Origin: Candidatus Sericytochromatia bacterium
GTDB lineage: Bacteria > Cyanobacteriota > Sericytochromatia > UBA7694
Reading direction: 5' to 3'
Assembly (NCBI GenBank): GCA_018780035.1
Contig: JADMKE010000028.1
Coordinates: 3,859 to 67,858 of the forward strand
Length of the DNA: 64,000 nucleotides
The notes under the pieces were generated by a model. It searched no databases. It was not told the DNA's origin and saw only the letters and a list, made by a program, of their open reading frames with translations. Positions 14,528-24,165 of the stretch are shown here, one piece after another (positions within the stretch are counted from its first letter, which is position 1; each line of letters starts with the position of its first letter). A program made the position numbers and the translations under genes.

Positions 14528-15493
14528 TTAGATCGGGATTTGGTTGGGGGCAGGTTGCCCCGCAAACACAGCTTGGATATTTTGCAAGCAAGTCAAGGCC
14601 ATGGCCCGGCGGGTGGACACAGTGGCTGAGCCCAAATGGGGCAAAAGCAGGGTATTTGGGCAGCTCAGCAGGGCTGGGTGAACAGAAGGCTCTTTTTCGT
14701 AGACATCCAGGGCTGCACCTCCCAAATGGCCCGATTGCAAGGCTTCAGCCAAAGCGACTTCGTCGATACTATTGCCGCGACCAGTGTTGATCAAAATGGC
14801 CCCTTTCGGCAGCATTGCCAGCGTCTCGGCATTGAGCAGGTGAAAGGTGTCTGCGCCCCCAGGCAGGTGCAGCGAAAGCACCTCACTCCATTTTAACAGC
14901 GATTGAAAATCCATTTGCTGGGCCTGGGTTTGGCTTTCAAAGGCCGGTTGGGGGCTGCGTGAACAATAGGCCAGCTCTGCTCCAAGCAAATGGACAAGCT
15001 GGCCCAAGGCCTGACCAATCCGCCCGGCCCCCAAAATCCCGACTTTTTTACCTGCCAAGGAGCTCCCCAATAATTGGGTAGGTTCCCAGCCCTGCCATTG
15101 GCCTGAGCGCAGCAAGGCTTCGCCTTCTGACACCCGGCGCAGCAAATTTAAGATCAGGGTCAGGGCAAACTCTGCCGTGGCCTGGGTTAAGACACCTGGG
15201 GTATTGGTAACGACAATCCCCTGATTGTGGGCGGCCTGAACATCGATATTGTCATAACCCACGGCGTGATTGGCAATGATTTTAAGTCGGCCCCCTTGGG
15301 CTGCTTGGGCTGCTTGCAAAACCTCTGCGCTCAGGCGGTCGGTCAACATGCTCACCAGGGCATCTGATTCGGCCAGAGCGTCTTTGAGCGCGTTTGGGCT
15401 GGGTTGAATCAAGGTATTGAGTTCCCAGCCCATGGCTTTAAATTGCTCCCAAGCCCCCGCTTCGAGGACCTGGGTCACACAGACACGGAACAA
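14528..15493 (-). CDS. D-isomer-specific 2-hydroxyacid dehydrogenase (glyoxylate/hydroxypyruvate reductase type)
   Basis: The 321-residue protein has the complete family layout. The substrate domain carries ANHAVGYDNIDVQAA (about 73-87) and NTPGVLTQATAEFALTLIL (about 97-115). The NAD(P) fold carries GILGAGRIGQALG (about 150-162), the catalytic Arg in NTGRGNSIDE (about 236), Glu in YEKEPSVHP (about 266) and His in LPHLGSAT (about 284). It reduces 2-keto acids such as glyoxylate, hydroxypyruvate or phenylpyruvate. The start is TTG at 15493 with AAAGGT about 10 bases before. The next gene upstream on the same strand ends 16 bases away. Exact substrate unknown. Confidence 0.88.
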   Translation of the reverse strand: MFRVCVTQVLEAGAWEQFKAMGWELNTLIQPSPNALKDALAESDALVSMLTDRLSAEVLQAAQAAQGGRLKIIANHAVGYDNIDVQAAHNQGIVVTNTPGVLTQATAEFALTLILNLLRRVSEGEALLRSGQWQGWEPTQLLGSSLAGKKVGILGAGRIGQALGQLVHLLGAELAYCSRSPQPAFESQTQAQQMDFQSLLKWSEVLSLHLPGGADTFHLLNAETLAMLPKGAILINTGRGNSIDEVALAEALQSGHLGGAALDVYEKEPSVHPALLSCPNTLLLPHLGSATVSTRRAMALTCLQNIQAVFAGQPAPNQIPI

Positions 15494-15508
15494 TGCCGAC
15501 AGAGACCT

Positions 15509-16294
15509 TTAACGGGTCAATTCGATGGTCTTGGTGCCGTCTTTGACATCAAAGACCACATCTTCCCAGACCACGCTGCTGCTCTGGCCGTAGCTGTATT
15601 TGCCGCTGAAATACCATTTGCCCGTCTGCAGGCGCACAGTGGCTTCGCCATTTTTATCTGTGGTGAAATTCAAGCTGGATCGGCCATTGCTCAAACGGGC
15701 CAATTCTTCGCTCAGGCCTTTGTATGCGCGGGCTTCCCACTCCGGCAAAACCGTATTGCGGTAATTGTTTAAATCTTGTTGAAAGGCTGTGCTGTCAACG
15801 CGGGTTTGGGTGGTACAACCACTGCTGCTGCAGACCTTTTCTTCGAGCTGGTATTTGGCATCACTTTCACGGGGAGAGACGGGCATGGCTTCTACATTGT
15901 TTTTGATCGCCAGACTGGTTTTGACTTCGCCCAAGGGATAGGGATTGACGGTAAATGCGCTGTCGACCACGGGCAATACTTCGCGGGCGGAGGTAATCAC
16001 CCGTGCTTTGAACTGCACCACCATTTCGGGGCCGGGAGAGGCTGCCGGAGACCCGCTGAAAACGGGGGTGGGAGTGGGCAAGGGGGTGGAAGAGGGTTGC
16101 GGGGTTCCCGAAGGGAAAGGCGTGGTGGTGGGTTCTGGCGTCGGTGTGGGAACAGGGGTGGCTACTGGGCTTGGTACAGGTGTGGCAGAGACGCTGGGAG
16201 AGGGGCTGGGTTTGGGCTGAGTGGTGGGAGTGCTGCTACAACTGGTGTGGAGGGCCAGCAAAAGAGGCAAAAGTAAAAGGGTGTGTTTTTTCAT
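15509..16294 (-). CDS. Lipoprotein with Pro/Ser/Thr-rich linker (261 aa)
   Basis: The signal peptide ends in a lipobox (LHTSC, lipid Cys19), so the protein is likely membrane-anchored. About residues 20-90 are a low-complexity P-x-P/S/T linker (PTPTPEP-like repeats) that would act as a spacer. The C-terminal domain (about 95-261) contains CSSSGC, a probable disulfide, and ends in beta strands (GKWYFSGKY, VVWEDVVFDVKDG) like Ig-like or carboxypeptidase-regulatory-type modules (NGEATVRLQTGKW). AGGAG precedes the ATG. No enzyme motif is seen; function unknown. It may share an operon with the dehydrogenase. Confidence 0.75.
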   Translation of the reverse strand: MKKHTLLLLPLLLALHTSCSSTPTTQPKPSPSPSVSATPVPSPVATPVPTPTPEPTTTPFPSGTPQPSSTPLPTPTPVFSGSPAASPGPEMVVQFKARVITSAREVLPVVDSAFTVNPYPLGEVKTSLAIKNNVEAMPVSPRESDAKYQLEEKVCSSSGCTTQTRVDSTAFQQDLNNYRNTVLPEWEARAYKGLSEELARLSNGRSSLNFTTDKNGEATVRLQTGKWYFSGKYSYGQSSSVVWEDVVFDVKDGTKTIELTR

Positions 16295-16440
16295 GGGAGA
16301 TCTCCTGGTGTCGCTTTGAAATTTGGTCGGGTCTAAGAATTGGCAAAAAGCCAGATTTTGGCATCTTGATCATAACAAGTGGTGAGATATATTCAGTGAT
16401 AGAGATCCCATTTGGGTGTGTCCGCCCTTCGTCAAGGGAA

Positions 16441-17955
16441 TTAACTTTCGCTTAATTTTTGAGCTTCAGTCTCACGCATAAAGGCTTGAAACCATTCGAC
16501 CACATGCCACATCGCAACCAGGTCAGCATGGTTATAGTCGAGCAATTCCTGCTGCAGACGCAATTGTTTGCTCTGGTTGCGGGTCGAGGTGGATTTCAGA
16601 TAACTGACCACAGACCAATAGCCGCCGGTCTCTTTGTCGGGGCGATCAAAACCCACATACTGTTCAATTACTTTTAGGCTGTAACTGGGCAGAGGAATCA
16701 AAACCGAGGCTTTGAGCAGGGCCCAAAAGTCGAGCAGATTTTTTTTGACACGCCGGGCGATACCCTGGGGGTCGCCGTAACGCTGAGAATAGAGATTGAG
16801 GGATTGCACTTCAAAACTGCCCCAATGAATAAACGGGATGTCGCCATGGGTTTCAAATATTTTTCCAGCTTTGGCCAAAAATTCCATCCAAGCTGTTTGG
16901 TCTGCTTTGCGCGAGAGATGCGGGGCCAAAGTCTGCAAATTGGCTTCGCCTTCGGGGCCCATCAAGCTCAGCCCCCAAAGATAGACACGCTCTGAGTGGC
17001 CGGGTTGGGCGGGCACACCTTCGAGGTCAAACATCGCCCAATAGGCGGTTTCTGGCAATTGGGGATCTTGCAAAAGATGGGGACGCCCCGTGAGCACGAC
17101 CTGGGCCATTTGCCGCATATTGTGGGCCTTTTCGGCCCCGATTTTGCGTGGATTTTGGCCCTCATGCCAGATAAATTCGGCCAAACGTTCCTCTGGAAAC
17201 AGGGCCAAAAAGTCGTTGACGGTTTTGGCTCCTGCCTCACGCAGGGCCAGAATCAGGCGCGCTTCGAGCATGGGAACGAGGGCGATGTCTTGAATTTCTT
17301 CAGCCTTGTCCCAACAATACTCGCGAAAGGCGCAGCTTTGGCATTTGGTCCAACTGATGGGGCTGTAAGGCAGTTCGGGCGAAGATTTAAGCGCCAAGAA
17401 TTGTTGCACTTGGTTTTCGATAAATTCGGGTTCAGCAGGTTTGATTTCGAGCAGACGACCCGAATTATTATAAATTTCGAGATAGGGTGGGGCTTCGCCA
17501 AAAATTTGAGCATAGAGCCAGCCTTGATACTGGGCCATGAGAATCAAATCTGCGTGGTTTTCGCGGTTGATTTTGCGGGCATTGCGGCAGAGACGCAGGC
17601 AATAGCCGCCGTCGTCCCAGACCAGAAAATCTGGTTCCAACATCAACTCAAAGTCTTGGTCCTGCCAGGCGTAGGTATAGCTAAACAGCGGTTTGTACAA
17701 AACTGGCTTTTTATCCATCCAGGCTTTCATGCTGTCGCGCAGACGTGACACATTGGGGCCTTTGCTGAGATCTTTAAAATCCTGCAGGCCCTTGAGAAAA
17801 TGGCGCTCCAATTGCTGATCGGCTTCTTTGAGATGGCTGAGATGAGCGGTTTCAAACTGCTCAGGGGGAAATTCCATCAGGTATAAGCGGCGTTCGCAGC
17901 GGGAGGGCTTATAAAAGTGAAAAATATCGCTGCTTTTGAGTTGTATAATCGGCAT
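16441..17955 (-). CDS. TM0106-family RecB-like nuclease with RNase H-like domain
   Basis: The N-terminal half is a RecB-type PD-(D/E)xK domain: LEPDFLVWDD near residue 110, a C-x-x-C...C cluster near 205-215 (CQSCAFREYC) that would close an iron-sulfur or zinc site, and an HRDC/HhH-like linker. The second half resembles the 3'-5' exonuclease-like RNase H fold, with FDLEGVP (about 313), HWGSFEVQSL and YNHADLVAMWHVVEWF near the end. This architecture is that of the TM0106/YprB-like family. The ATG at 17955 is used in place of the TTG one codon before. No clear ribosome-binding site is seen. Biological role uncertain. Confidence 0.8.
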   Translation of the reverse strand: MPIIQLKSSDIFHFYKPSRCERRLYLMEFPPEQFETAHLSHLKEADQQLERHFLKGLQDFKDLSKGPNVSRLRDSMKAWMDKKPVLYKPLFSYTYAWQDQDFELMLEPDFLVWDDGGYCLRLCRNARKINRENHADLILMAQYQGWLYAQIFGEAPPYLEIYNNSGRLLEIKPAEPEFIENQVQQFLALKSSPELPYSPISWTKCQSCAFREYCWDKAEEIQDIALVPMLEARLILALREAGAKTVNDFLALFPEERLAEFIWHEGQNPRKIGAEKAHNMRQMAQVVLTGRPHLLQDPQLPETAYWAMFDLEGVPAQPGHSERVYLWGLSLMGPEGEANLQTLAPHLSRKADQTAWMEFLAKAGKIFETHGDIPFIHWGSFEVQSLNLYSQRYGDPQGIARRVKKNLLDFWALLKASVLIPLPSYSLKVIEQYVGFDRPDKETGGYWSVVSYLKSTSTRNQSKQLRLQQELLDYNHADLVAMWHVVEWFQAFMRETEAQKLSES

Positions 17956-18003
17956 CAAACAGCATGATACGGGTTTTCGCCTGTAAGCGGCAAGCGGATA
18001 GCC

Positions 18004-18603
18004 TTATGCTCGTTTGCTACTTTCGCCTTTGATCACTGCTGCACCAATCAAATGGGCCAAACGCAAAGCCTCGGGAACATGTCCCCGATCGGTCAAACGG
18101 GGCAAGATCCGTTTGACCAAATCAGGAGAAATGCCTTGGCATTGAAACCAAAAGGGATCCGATTGGAAAATCGGTCCTGCTTTTTCAATGGTTGCGAGCC
18201 GGGCCTGTCCCCAGGGCAATTTTGCCAATGCTTGCTGAATTCCCGCTAAGTCTGGGGCTTTGCGCATCAGTGTCAAACACGGTTTTTGCACGGCATTCGC
18301 CAGGGCTGGCAGATCCACGACATTAAACCCAGCCAAGGCAATGCCATCAAGCAAAACCAAGTGGACCTGATCTGCAAATTTGCTCTGATTGAGCATCTGG
18401 CTTAAAACGGCTGTGGCATTTTCGCCATCTTGATCGACCTCGTTCCAAAGCATGCCTTCAAAACGGGTATTGGCACAGACAATCCCGCAGACCGCAACCT
18501 TGCCGGGGCTGTTGCGCTGAAAGGGGGTGTCGTCAAAACCAATCACCTGAATGACCTTGTGTTGCTCCAGGTACATGGCCAATTTGCCGCTGAAATCAGG
18601 CAC
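18004..18603 (-). CDS. DUF99 family protein (endonuclease dU / endonuclease V-like)
   Basis: The segments VIGFDDTPFQR (N-terminal), MLWNEVDQDGENAT, VLLDGIALAGFNVVDLPAL and PEALRLAHLIG are the hallmarks of DUF99, a family best known in archaea and structurally related to endonuclease V. The early aspartates and the D-G-I-A motif are in place. A member of the family is reported to act on deoxyuridine in DNA. GTG at 18603 is chosen because AGGAAGG lies 8 bases upstream; the track's GTG at 18612 is possible. It follows the DUF3352 gene by about 25 bases and so is probably cotranscribed with it. Confidence 0.78.
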   Translation of the reverse strand: MPDFSGKLAMYLEQHKVIQVIGFDDTPFQRNSPGKVAVCGIVCANTRFEGMLWNEVDQDGENATAVLSQMLNQSKFADQVHLVLLDGIALAGFNVVDLPALANAVQKPCLTLMRKAPDLAGIQQALAKLPWGQARLATIEKAGPIFQSDPFWFQCQGISPDLVKRILPRLTDRGHVPEALRLAHLIGAAVIKGESSKRA

Positions 18604-18627
18604 AAATAGCACCTTCCTTAAAGGGGG

Positions 18628-20472
18628 TTATTCGGGCTTTTGGGTTTCAGAATCCAGAGCTTCCAACTCTTTGACCAATTTGGCAAAGTCGACTTTGTCA
18701 AAGGCTGCATTGAGATGTAAGTGGCCCGAACTGCCTTGCTTGTTTACGCTGCCATCGCCTGCCAAAGATTGCAGTGAGGCCAAGAGAGGCTTAAACGTAG
18801 GGTACCAGTCTTCAGCATGCAAAAAATGGTCTGCCAGACGCACCCAGCGGGTCAAGTCGCTGTAGAACAGGTTGAGTTCACTTTGGGCACTCATGCGCTG
18901 CCGGGCTTGCAAGAAAGTCGGATCCGCTTTGAGGGCCAAGCGATTGCTTTTGGCATAGTCAAGCGTGGCCCGCATGGCCATGTGGTTGCTGGCCACCAGA
19001 AAAAAGTCCTGGTAAATGGCAAAACAGGGCGCCAATTCCATTTGGGTTTCTTCTGCCAAAGGTTTCAAAAAACGGTCTTCGCTGAGGGTGTAAATGGGCA
19101 CATTGAGATAGGTTTCCATCGGCTCTTTTGAAAGTGTGATGGGTTTTTCGGTTTTGGCTTCCGCTGCTTTCTCCAGTGGGTTTGCAACTATTTTGAGTTT
19201 GGTTTGCAAATTGAGCAAAAATTCGGGGCCGTTTTTGACGCCCAACATAACCACCGAGGAGGGCATATTTTTATAAGTGGGGAAATTTTCGGGATAAAAA
19301 ACGCTGATGCCAATTCGACCATCGCTGTGTGCCAAGATATCCTTTTTCAGGTCCAAGCCTGAAATCTCTTTGGTTCCCGCCATCATTTCAACCATGGCTT
19401 GGGCCAGTTCATTTTTTTCTGAATCACTGGTTTTGTCACCTGAGAGAATTGGGTTTTCAATGGCCAGCGTCAAGGTATTGGTCATGGCTGAAAAAAGCGG
19501 GCGTGCAGGCATGAGGGCCAATAGTGGGTCGAGCGAAGGCAAGGGTGAAGTCAATTTGTTTAAATAACCCTGTTGACTGCCACTGAGTCCTTTGCTGCTA
19601 AAACTCAGGCTGTTTTTAAATGCCAGACCTTGTTCATTGAGACGCATGCTGATACCGAGGCTCTGGTTCATGGCCAGTGTGGTTTGGGTCAGGCCAATAG
19701 AGGCCAAATCATTTTGAAAAGATTTTAATTCTGAATTGTGACTTGTTTCTTTTAAGACCTTCAAATCCATCCAAACCACGACAGGTTCTTGTTTCATGTT
19801 CTGATAAACCGCAGCAAAATCTGGGTTTTTGCTCAGGTTTTTGCCTTGGGAGAGGGCATCGAGGCTTTGTTTGAGCAAAGCCACCTGATTGGATAAGAGC
19901 AGGGTATTGCCCTGAAAGGTCATGGCCGATTCAATTTTATTTGGGTCAGAATCAGATTCAATCAAGATCAATTCTTGGTTATTGTAAGTTTCGATTTTGG
20001 ATTTGGGCAAATCTGCGTTGGTCTTTTTCTCGGTTTTTTCTTTTAATTTTTGCACCATTTTTTGATACAGATCTGCAGATTTTAACTCCAAGGCAAAAAC
20101 CAGATCCAAATCTGATTCTGCGTCTTTGGGTTTATACAGCCCAAAAGCCAGATGGGTGCCCAATGAGCCCAAGACTTCTTCAACACCAATATCCAGCTCT
20201 TTTTTGAGGCCCTCTTGCATCTCTTTCCATTCATCCATCATCAACCAATCTTTGAGACCGGGTTGATTGAGTACAAACGTCCATGCGCTGGGCTGCAAGT
20301 CGATCACCGTTGCGCTGATGGCATCTTGAGGCAGGGGATTCAGCACGTTTTCAACAGCAGCTTGTGCGGGCAAGCTCAACCCCGTGATGATTGCCAGGGT
20401 GGCCAAAGCGCTGAGGGTGCTTTTCCGGGGGAGCGCAAATCGAATCTTGTTCAGCTTGTTGAATCGTGACAT
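18628..20472 (-). CDS. Exported DUF3352-domain protein (614 aa)
   Basis: The N-terminus has a basic stretch and a hydrophobic segment ending AQAA (about residues 20-40), a signal peptide. The body alternates strands and helices with the DUF3352 pattern: an opening LPQDAISATVIDLQPSAW, repeated AFGLYKP / VFALELKSAD / ILIESDSDPN strands, and a closing FDKVDFAKLVKELE. This family of large secreted or periplasmic proteins is frequent in cyanobacteria and their relatives. The start at 20472 has AGGA 7 bases upstream. Its function is unknown; a role in envelope or protein quality control has not been shown. The start of the gene is preceded by a short AT-rich gap. Confidence 0.75.
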   Translation of the reverse strand: MSRFNKLNKIRFALPRKSTLSALATLAIITGLSLPAQAAVENVLNPLPQDAISATVIDLQPSAWTFVLNQPGLKDWLMMDEWKEMQEGLKKELDIGVEEVLGSLGTHLAFGLYKPKDAESDLDLVFALELKSADLYQKMVQKLKEKTEKKTNADLPKSKIETYNNQELILIESDSDPNKIESAMTFQGNTLLLSNQVALLKQSLDALSQGKNLSKNPDFAAVYQNMKQEPVVVWMDLKVLKETSHNSELKSFQNDLASIGLTQTTLAMNQSLGISMRLNEQGLAFKNSLSFSSKGLSGSQQGYLNKLTSPLPSLDPLLALMPARPLFSAMTNTLTLAIENPILSGDKTSDSEKNELAQAMVEMMAGTKEISGLDLKKDILAHSDGRIGISVFYPENFPTYKNMPSSVVMLGVKNGPEFLLNLQTKLKIVANPLEKAAEAKTEKPITLSKEPMETYLNVPIYTLSEDRFLKPLAEETQMELAPCFAIYQDFFLVASNHMAMRATLDYAKSNRLALKADPTFLQARQRMSAQSELNLFYSDLTRWVRLADHFLHAEDWYPTFKPLLASLQSLAGDGSVNKQGSSGHLHLNAAFDKVDFAKLVKELEALDSETQKPE

Positions 20473-20530
20473 CAAAAAATCCTGCTTTCTAAATTAAACC
20501 TAAATAAGTATATGCTGGAATGTCTTGCTT

Positions 20531-22195
20531 TCAAATCTGATTCTGATGAGTTATGTGGGGATTCAATTGGGCCAAGACTCCCCAAGTTTGTTCCACGGCC
20601 AAGGCGCGGAAAATATGGCCCGCTTTGACGGGTATCTGGCTCATGGCCTGCTCGGCCAGGCTGGTAATGGTTAAGCTGGGATTTACCCCCAGGTTAACCG
20701 GGATCATTGAACCGTCGCAGACCAACATGTTCTGATAGCCAAAGACCCGGTTTTGCAAATCAATCACTCCCTCTTCGGGGCTGCGGCCGATTGCGCAGCC
20801 GCCCAAAATATGGGCTGTGGTGGGAATATCCAAGAGCACTTCGTTGAGGGTGTTGCCCGGAATTCCGCCCATTTTTTCGGCCAATTTTTTGCCAAATTCA
20901 TTGGCCAAAGGAATATACGAAGGGGCTTTTTGCCCCTGTTCGGGGGCCGACGTTAAATGGGCTCCAAAAGGCCATTTCCAGCGCGATTTGAGCCCAACTT
21001 GCAGCGAGTTGTCGAGGGTTTGCATAAACAGCAAAATAATGCTGCGTTTGGCAAAGCCAAAGGGGGTTACAACTTTGATAAAATCAGCTGGTTTTTTGAC
21101 AATATTGCCCAAAAAACGCAGAGGACGGGGCAGCTTGCCGCCGCCATCGGTCATCAGGGTGGCGAGCAGGCCCATGGCATCTGAGCCTGAGGGATAGCGA
21201 ACAGGCTCAATATGGCTGTCTGCATCAGGGTAAACACTGGAAGTGATGGCAATGCCTTGTGAGAGATCGGCCTGGCGGTCGCGGCTTGTCACACCCAATA
21301 TCACCTCACTGTTGGTTCTGACTGTTTTGCCCAACATGGGTGAAAGCCGGGGCAAATGCCCGCGCTCTTTCATTTTGAGCAGCAACTTTAAACTGCCCAG
21401 AACCCCCGCTGAAAAAACGATTCCTTGACTGCGCAACACCCTGCGGGGGGAACCGAGCGGGTGGGTGCTGCAATGGGTTCGCAGGGTATAACCCTGACTG
21501 CCATCCGCTGAATGGGGAATGATTTCTTCGACCCGGGTTTCAGCAAAAATCTCTACCCCCAATTGCTCGGCCAAATACAGGTAGTTTTTGACCAAGGTGT
21601 TTTTGGCTCCAACCTGGCAGCCAATCATACAACCACCACAATGGGTACAGCCTGTGCGGGCCGGGCCTTCGCCAGCAAAATATGGATCTTGAACCAGTTT
21701 GTCGGGTTCGCCAAAATAAACCCCAACGGGGGTGGGTTGAAAACTTTCAGCGGCATTAAATTCTGCCGCTGTTTGGCGCAAATACTCGTCGGCAGGCCAG
21801 AGTTGAGGGTTGGGGGTTACCCCCAGCATTTTCTTTGCGAGTTCATAATAGGGCAGCAGCCGTGCTTTGCCCCCAAGCGCTTGAATCAGAGGTTGCTCAA
21901 AAAAAGAATCGGGGGGAATATACAGGGTATTGGCATAAACCAAGCTGCCTCCACCGACGCCCGCCCCACTCAGGATCAGCACATCTTTGAGTAAATTTAA
22001 GCGCTGAATGCCAAAGAGCCGGAGTTTGGGCATCCACAAAAACTTGTCCAATTGCCAATTGTTTTTGGGAAAATCGCTGTCTGCCCAGCGTTTGCCACTT
22101 TCAAGTACCGCTACTTTATACCCTTTTTGAGCCAGCCGCAGGGCCGAGACGCTGCCGCCAAAACCCGAGCCAATGATGATATAGTCATAGTCCAT
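20531..22195 (-). CDS. GMC-type FAD-dependent oxidoreductase (cholesterol-oxidase-like)
   Basis: The N-terminus begins with the FAD dinucleotide fold ([18 protein letters not shown], about 5-22) followed by [21 protein letters not shown] (about 75-90) is the conserved GMC/cholesterol-oxidase segment. A cysteine cluster [12 protein letters not shown] (about 180-192) leads to GAKNTL. The C-terminus has [16 protein letters not shown] and [13 protein letters not shown], matching the family end. The enzyme should oxidise an alcohol or steroid-like substrate. AAAGGAG lies 8 bases before the ATG at 22195; a GTG two codons earlier is too close. It is transcribed alone and stands back-to-back with the 22314 gene. 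Confidence 0.85.
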   Translation of the reverse strand: MDYDYIIIGSGFGGSVSALRLAQKGYKVAVLESGKRWADSDFPKNNWQLDKFLWMPKLRLFGIQRLNLLKDVLILSGAGVGGGSLVYANTLYIPPDSFFEQPLIQALGGKARLLPYYELAKKMLGVTPNPQLWPADEYLRQTAAEFNAAESFQPTPVGVYFGEPDKLVQDPYFAGEGPARTGCTHCGGCMIGCQVGAKNTLVKNYLYLAEQLGVEIFAETRVEEIIPHSADGSQGYTLRTHCSTHPLGSPRRVLRSQGIVFSAGVLGSLKLLLKMKERGHLPRLSPMLGKTVRTNSEVILGVTSRDRQADLSQGIAITSSVYPDADSHIEPVRYPSGSDAMGLLATLMTDGGGKLPRPLRFLGNIVKKPADFIKVVTPFGFAKRSIILLFMQTLDNSLQVGLKSRWKWPFGAHLTSAPEQGQKAPSYIPLANEFGKKLAEKMGGIPGNTLNEVLLDIPTTAHILGGCAIGRSPEEGVIDLQNRVFGYQNMLVCDGSMIPVNLGVNPSLTITSLAEQAMSQIPVKAGHIFRALAVEQTWGVLAQLNPHITHQNQI

Positions 22196-22313
22196 CTGCA
22201 CAACTCCTTTGCCCTAGGCTCTCATTCTAACAATTAGACAGTGACGCTGAAGGCTTGTCAAAAAGCCCTTGCTTCCTGTTATGATTAATGACACGATCCG
22301 AAAATAGGTGTAA

Positions 22314-24110
22314 ATGACTGATACCTCCATTCTGCATTACAACTCAAACGCCAACAGAGCCAATAAAGGCTTGCGCTATCTCGCATTGGCAGTAAAAAAA
22401 TCAGGCCCCGAGTTTCTCACGTATTTTCACAAAAGCATGGCCCATCTGCGTGATTCGCTCCAAGCAGAACCCAATTTTGATGTTTGGTTGAATTGGCTCA
22501 GCGCGATGTTGGACACCGTCATTCAACGGCCAGAAGAGACCTGGTTGGTTGAGATCATGGAGCGGCATTGTCTGGAATATGCTGAGCAGATGGTACCCCA
22601 AGAAGAAGACCTTGAAAAGGTTTTGGCGTTTTTAAATAAAATCCGCGGCCTGCGCCAATTTGAAATGAGCACCCAATTACAAATTTTTCATTTGGCTGAG
22701 GGCTTTTTTCACTATTTTGGCGGACTCTTTCCCAGTTGGAACAGTCAATTGCTCTGTTTGCGGGGGGAATTGCTTTTTGGTCTGGCCTTGGCTTCCACCC
22801 CCCCTTCGTTGCATCATTTGCAATCTGCGGGCCACAGCTATTTGCAGGCCAAAACCTGGGAGCCAGATAATCCGCAAATTCAGTCCTCTTTGGCGCTCTG
22901 TTTGCTTTATCAAGCCTGTTATAGCTCTGAAGGGGCCTCAGCACTCTACCATATGGCTTGGCATACCCTTTGTTCAGCGCTGCGCAAACCCAGCTCGGGG
23001 TTGCCCAGCTTGGAAATTCCTGAAATTTTGCTTTATGCATTTGTACAACACCTCTCAATTGCAGAAAGCACTTTGCTTTTCAGATTGTTGGGAGAAGCCT
23101 GGTTGGGCTACGAAAATACCTCCCCTGCCAAGCGTAATTTTTGGCTCAAAGACACGATCTGCAGCCAATACCGCAATACCCTTTATTCCTTTCACACGGC
23201 TTTGCGGGCCCAATTGGAGCAAACCCCGCCCATGCCCGTGCGCTCAGAGCTCTATCTCAATGCTTGGATTGATATCCTCGAATCCATTGGCGGCGACGGA
23301 CTTTGGCTGGCAGCTTGGTGTAAATTGCTAAAAAGTTTACAGCCCTATGTGACAGAATCCCTGTTTGTGGCTCGTCTTCACGATTTCTCTGGGCTCTTAA
23401 CAAAATGCCTCAATGATCAGCCCTTGCTGGGGGTGGCTGACGAAGGGCTGACCCTGGAGCCCTATTTAAAAGTTGTTGTGCCTCTCTTAGAAAGCCTGGA
23501 CCCAGCTTTGCTTTTGACGGTTTCCAAGGGACTTTACCTGATTTTGGCAGAAATGCTTTTGCAGGGCTGGCTTGATGAAGAGGGCTATCACCGACTTTGG
23601 TTGGATTTGTTAGCCAAACAATTGCATCTAAGCCAAAAAGATCCCCTTTTGAGTGAGTCGGTGATGCAAAGCTTAGAAAATGGCTGGTTGGCGCTGATTG
23701 CCTGCTCTCCCGACGAACACACGGTGATCGACAGTCACGAAACCCTTTTGGAATTAATGATCCATGCCAATGCCCAACAATTGCAGCGTTTATTGGCGTT
23801 GATCCGCAACCTCTACGCCATGTTACTCAATCGCCATACCTGTGATTTTAACCTCGCCAATTTGGCCTCTTATTTGCAAACCTTGGCAGAGCACCGCTCT
23901 AACGATGAGGCACGGCTTTTGCTGATGGAGTCCTGTCAGGCCTATTCCCAGGCCTGCGCCATTGCCGAAGATGACACTGAATTGCTGATGGCTTGGCAAA
24001 ACGCCTTAAGGGCGCTGGCAGAATGTGATCCCGAACATGCCCAAAAATTTGAATCTGAAGCTGATGGCATTTATCGTCAGGTTTTGGAATTGATGTATCA
24101 GCGCTCATAA
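22314..24110 (+). CDS. Large helical protein of unknown function (598 aa)
   Basis: The protein is almost wholly alpha-helical with Leu/Trp-rich amphipathic helices and TPR-like stretches (KTWEPDNPQIQSSLALCLLYQA, residues about 180-202; AEDDTELLMAWQNALRALAE near the end). There is no signal peptide or membrane helix. AGGTG is 4 bases before the ATG, and a TATGAT box lies about 35 bases upstream. It may be a scaffold or adaptor. Other long helical proteins at 27402 and 30093 share this style, but I cannot show they are homologous. No family recognised. Confidence 0.7.
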   Translation: MTDTSILHYNSNANRANKGLRYLALAVKKSGPEFLTYFHKSMAHLRDSLQAEPNFDVWLNWLSAMLDTVIQRPEETWLVEIMERHCLEYAEQMVPQEEDLEKVLAFLNKIRGLRQFEMSTQLQIFHLAEGFFHYFGGLFPSWNSQLLCLRGELLFGLALASTPPSLHHLQSAGHSYLQAKTWEPDNPQIQSSLALCLLYQACYSSEGASALYHMAWHTLCSALRKPSSGLPSLEIPEILLYAFVQHLSIAESTLLFRLLGEAWLGYENTSPAKRNFWLKDTICSQYRNTLYSFHTALRAQLEQTPPMPVRSELYLNAWIDILESIGGDGLWLAAWCKLLKSLQPYVTESLFVARLHDFSGLLTKCLNDQPLLGVADEGLTLEPYLKVVVPLLESLDPALLLTVSKGLYLILAEMLLQGWLDEEGYHRLWLDLLAKQLHLSQKDPLLSESVMQSLENGWLALIACSPDEHTVIDSHETLLELMIHANAQQLQRLLALIRNLYAMLLNRHTCDFNLANLASYLQTLAEHRSNDEARLLLMESCQAYSQACAIAEDDTELLMAWQNALRALAECDPEHAQKFESEADGIYRQVLELMYQRS

Positions 24111-24165
24111 TTCAATGCAGAAGAGCCTGGTTAGGCTATGTTGAGCCAAAGCCCTATTTCTGAAC

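Noticed and set aside
16996-17748. 250-codon plus-strand ORF antisense to the RecB-like nuclease
   Set aside because: The minus-strand gene has clear nuclease motifs over the whole length. The antisense frame shows no domain.
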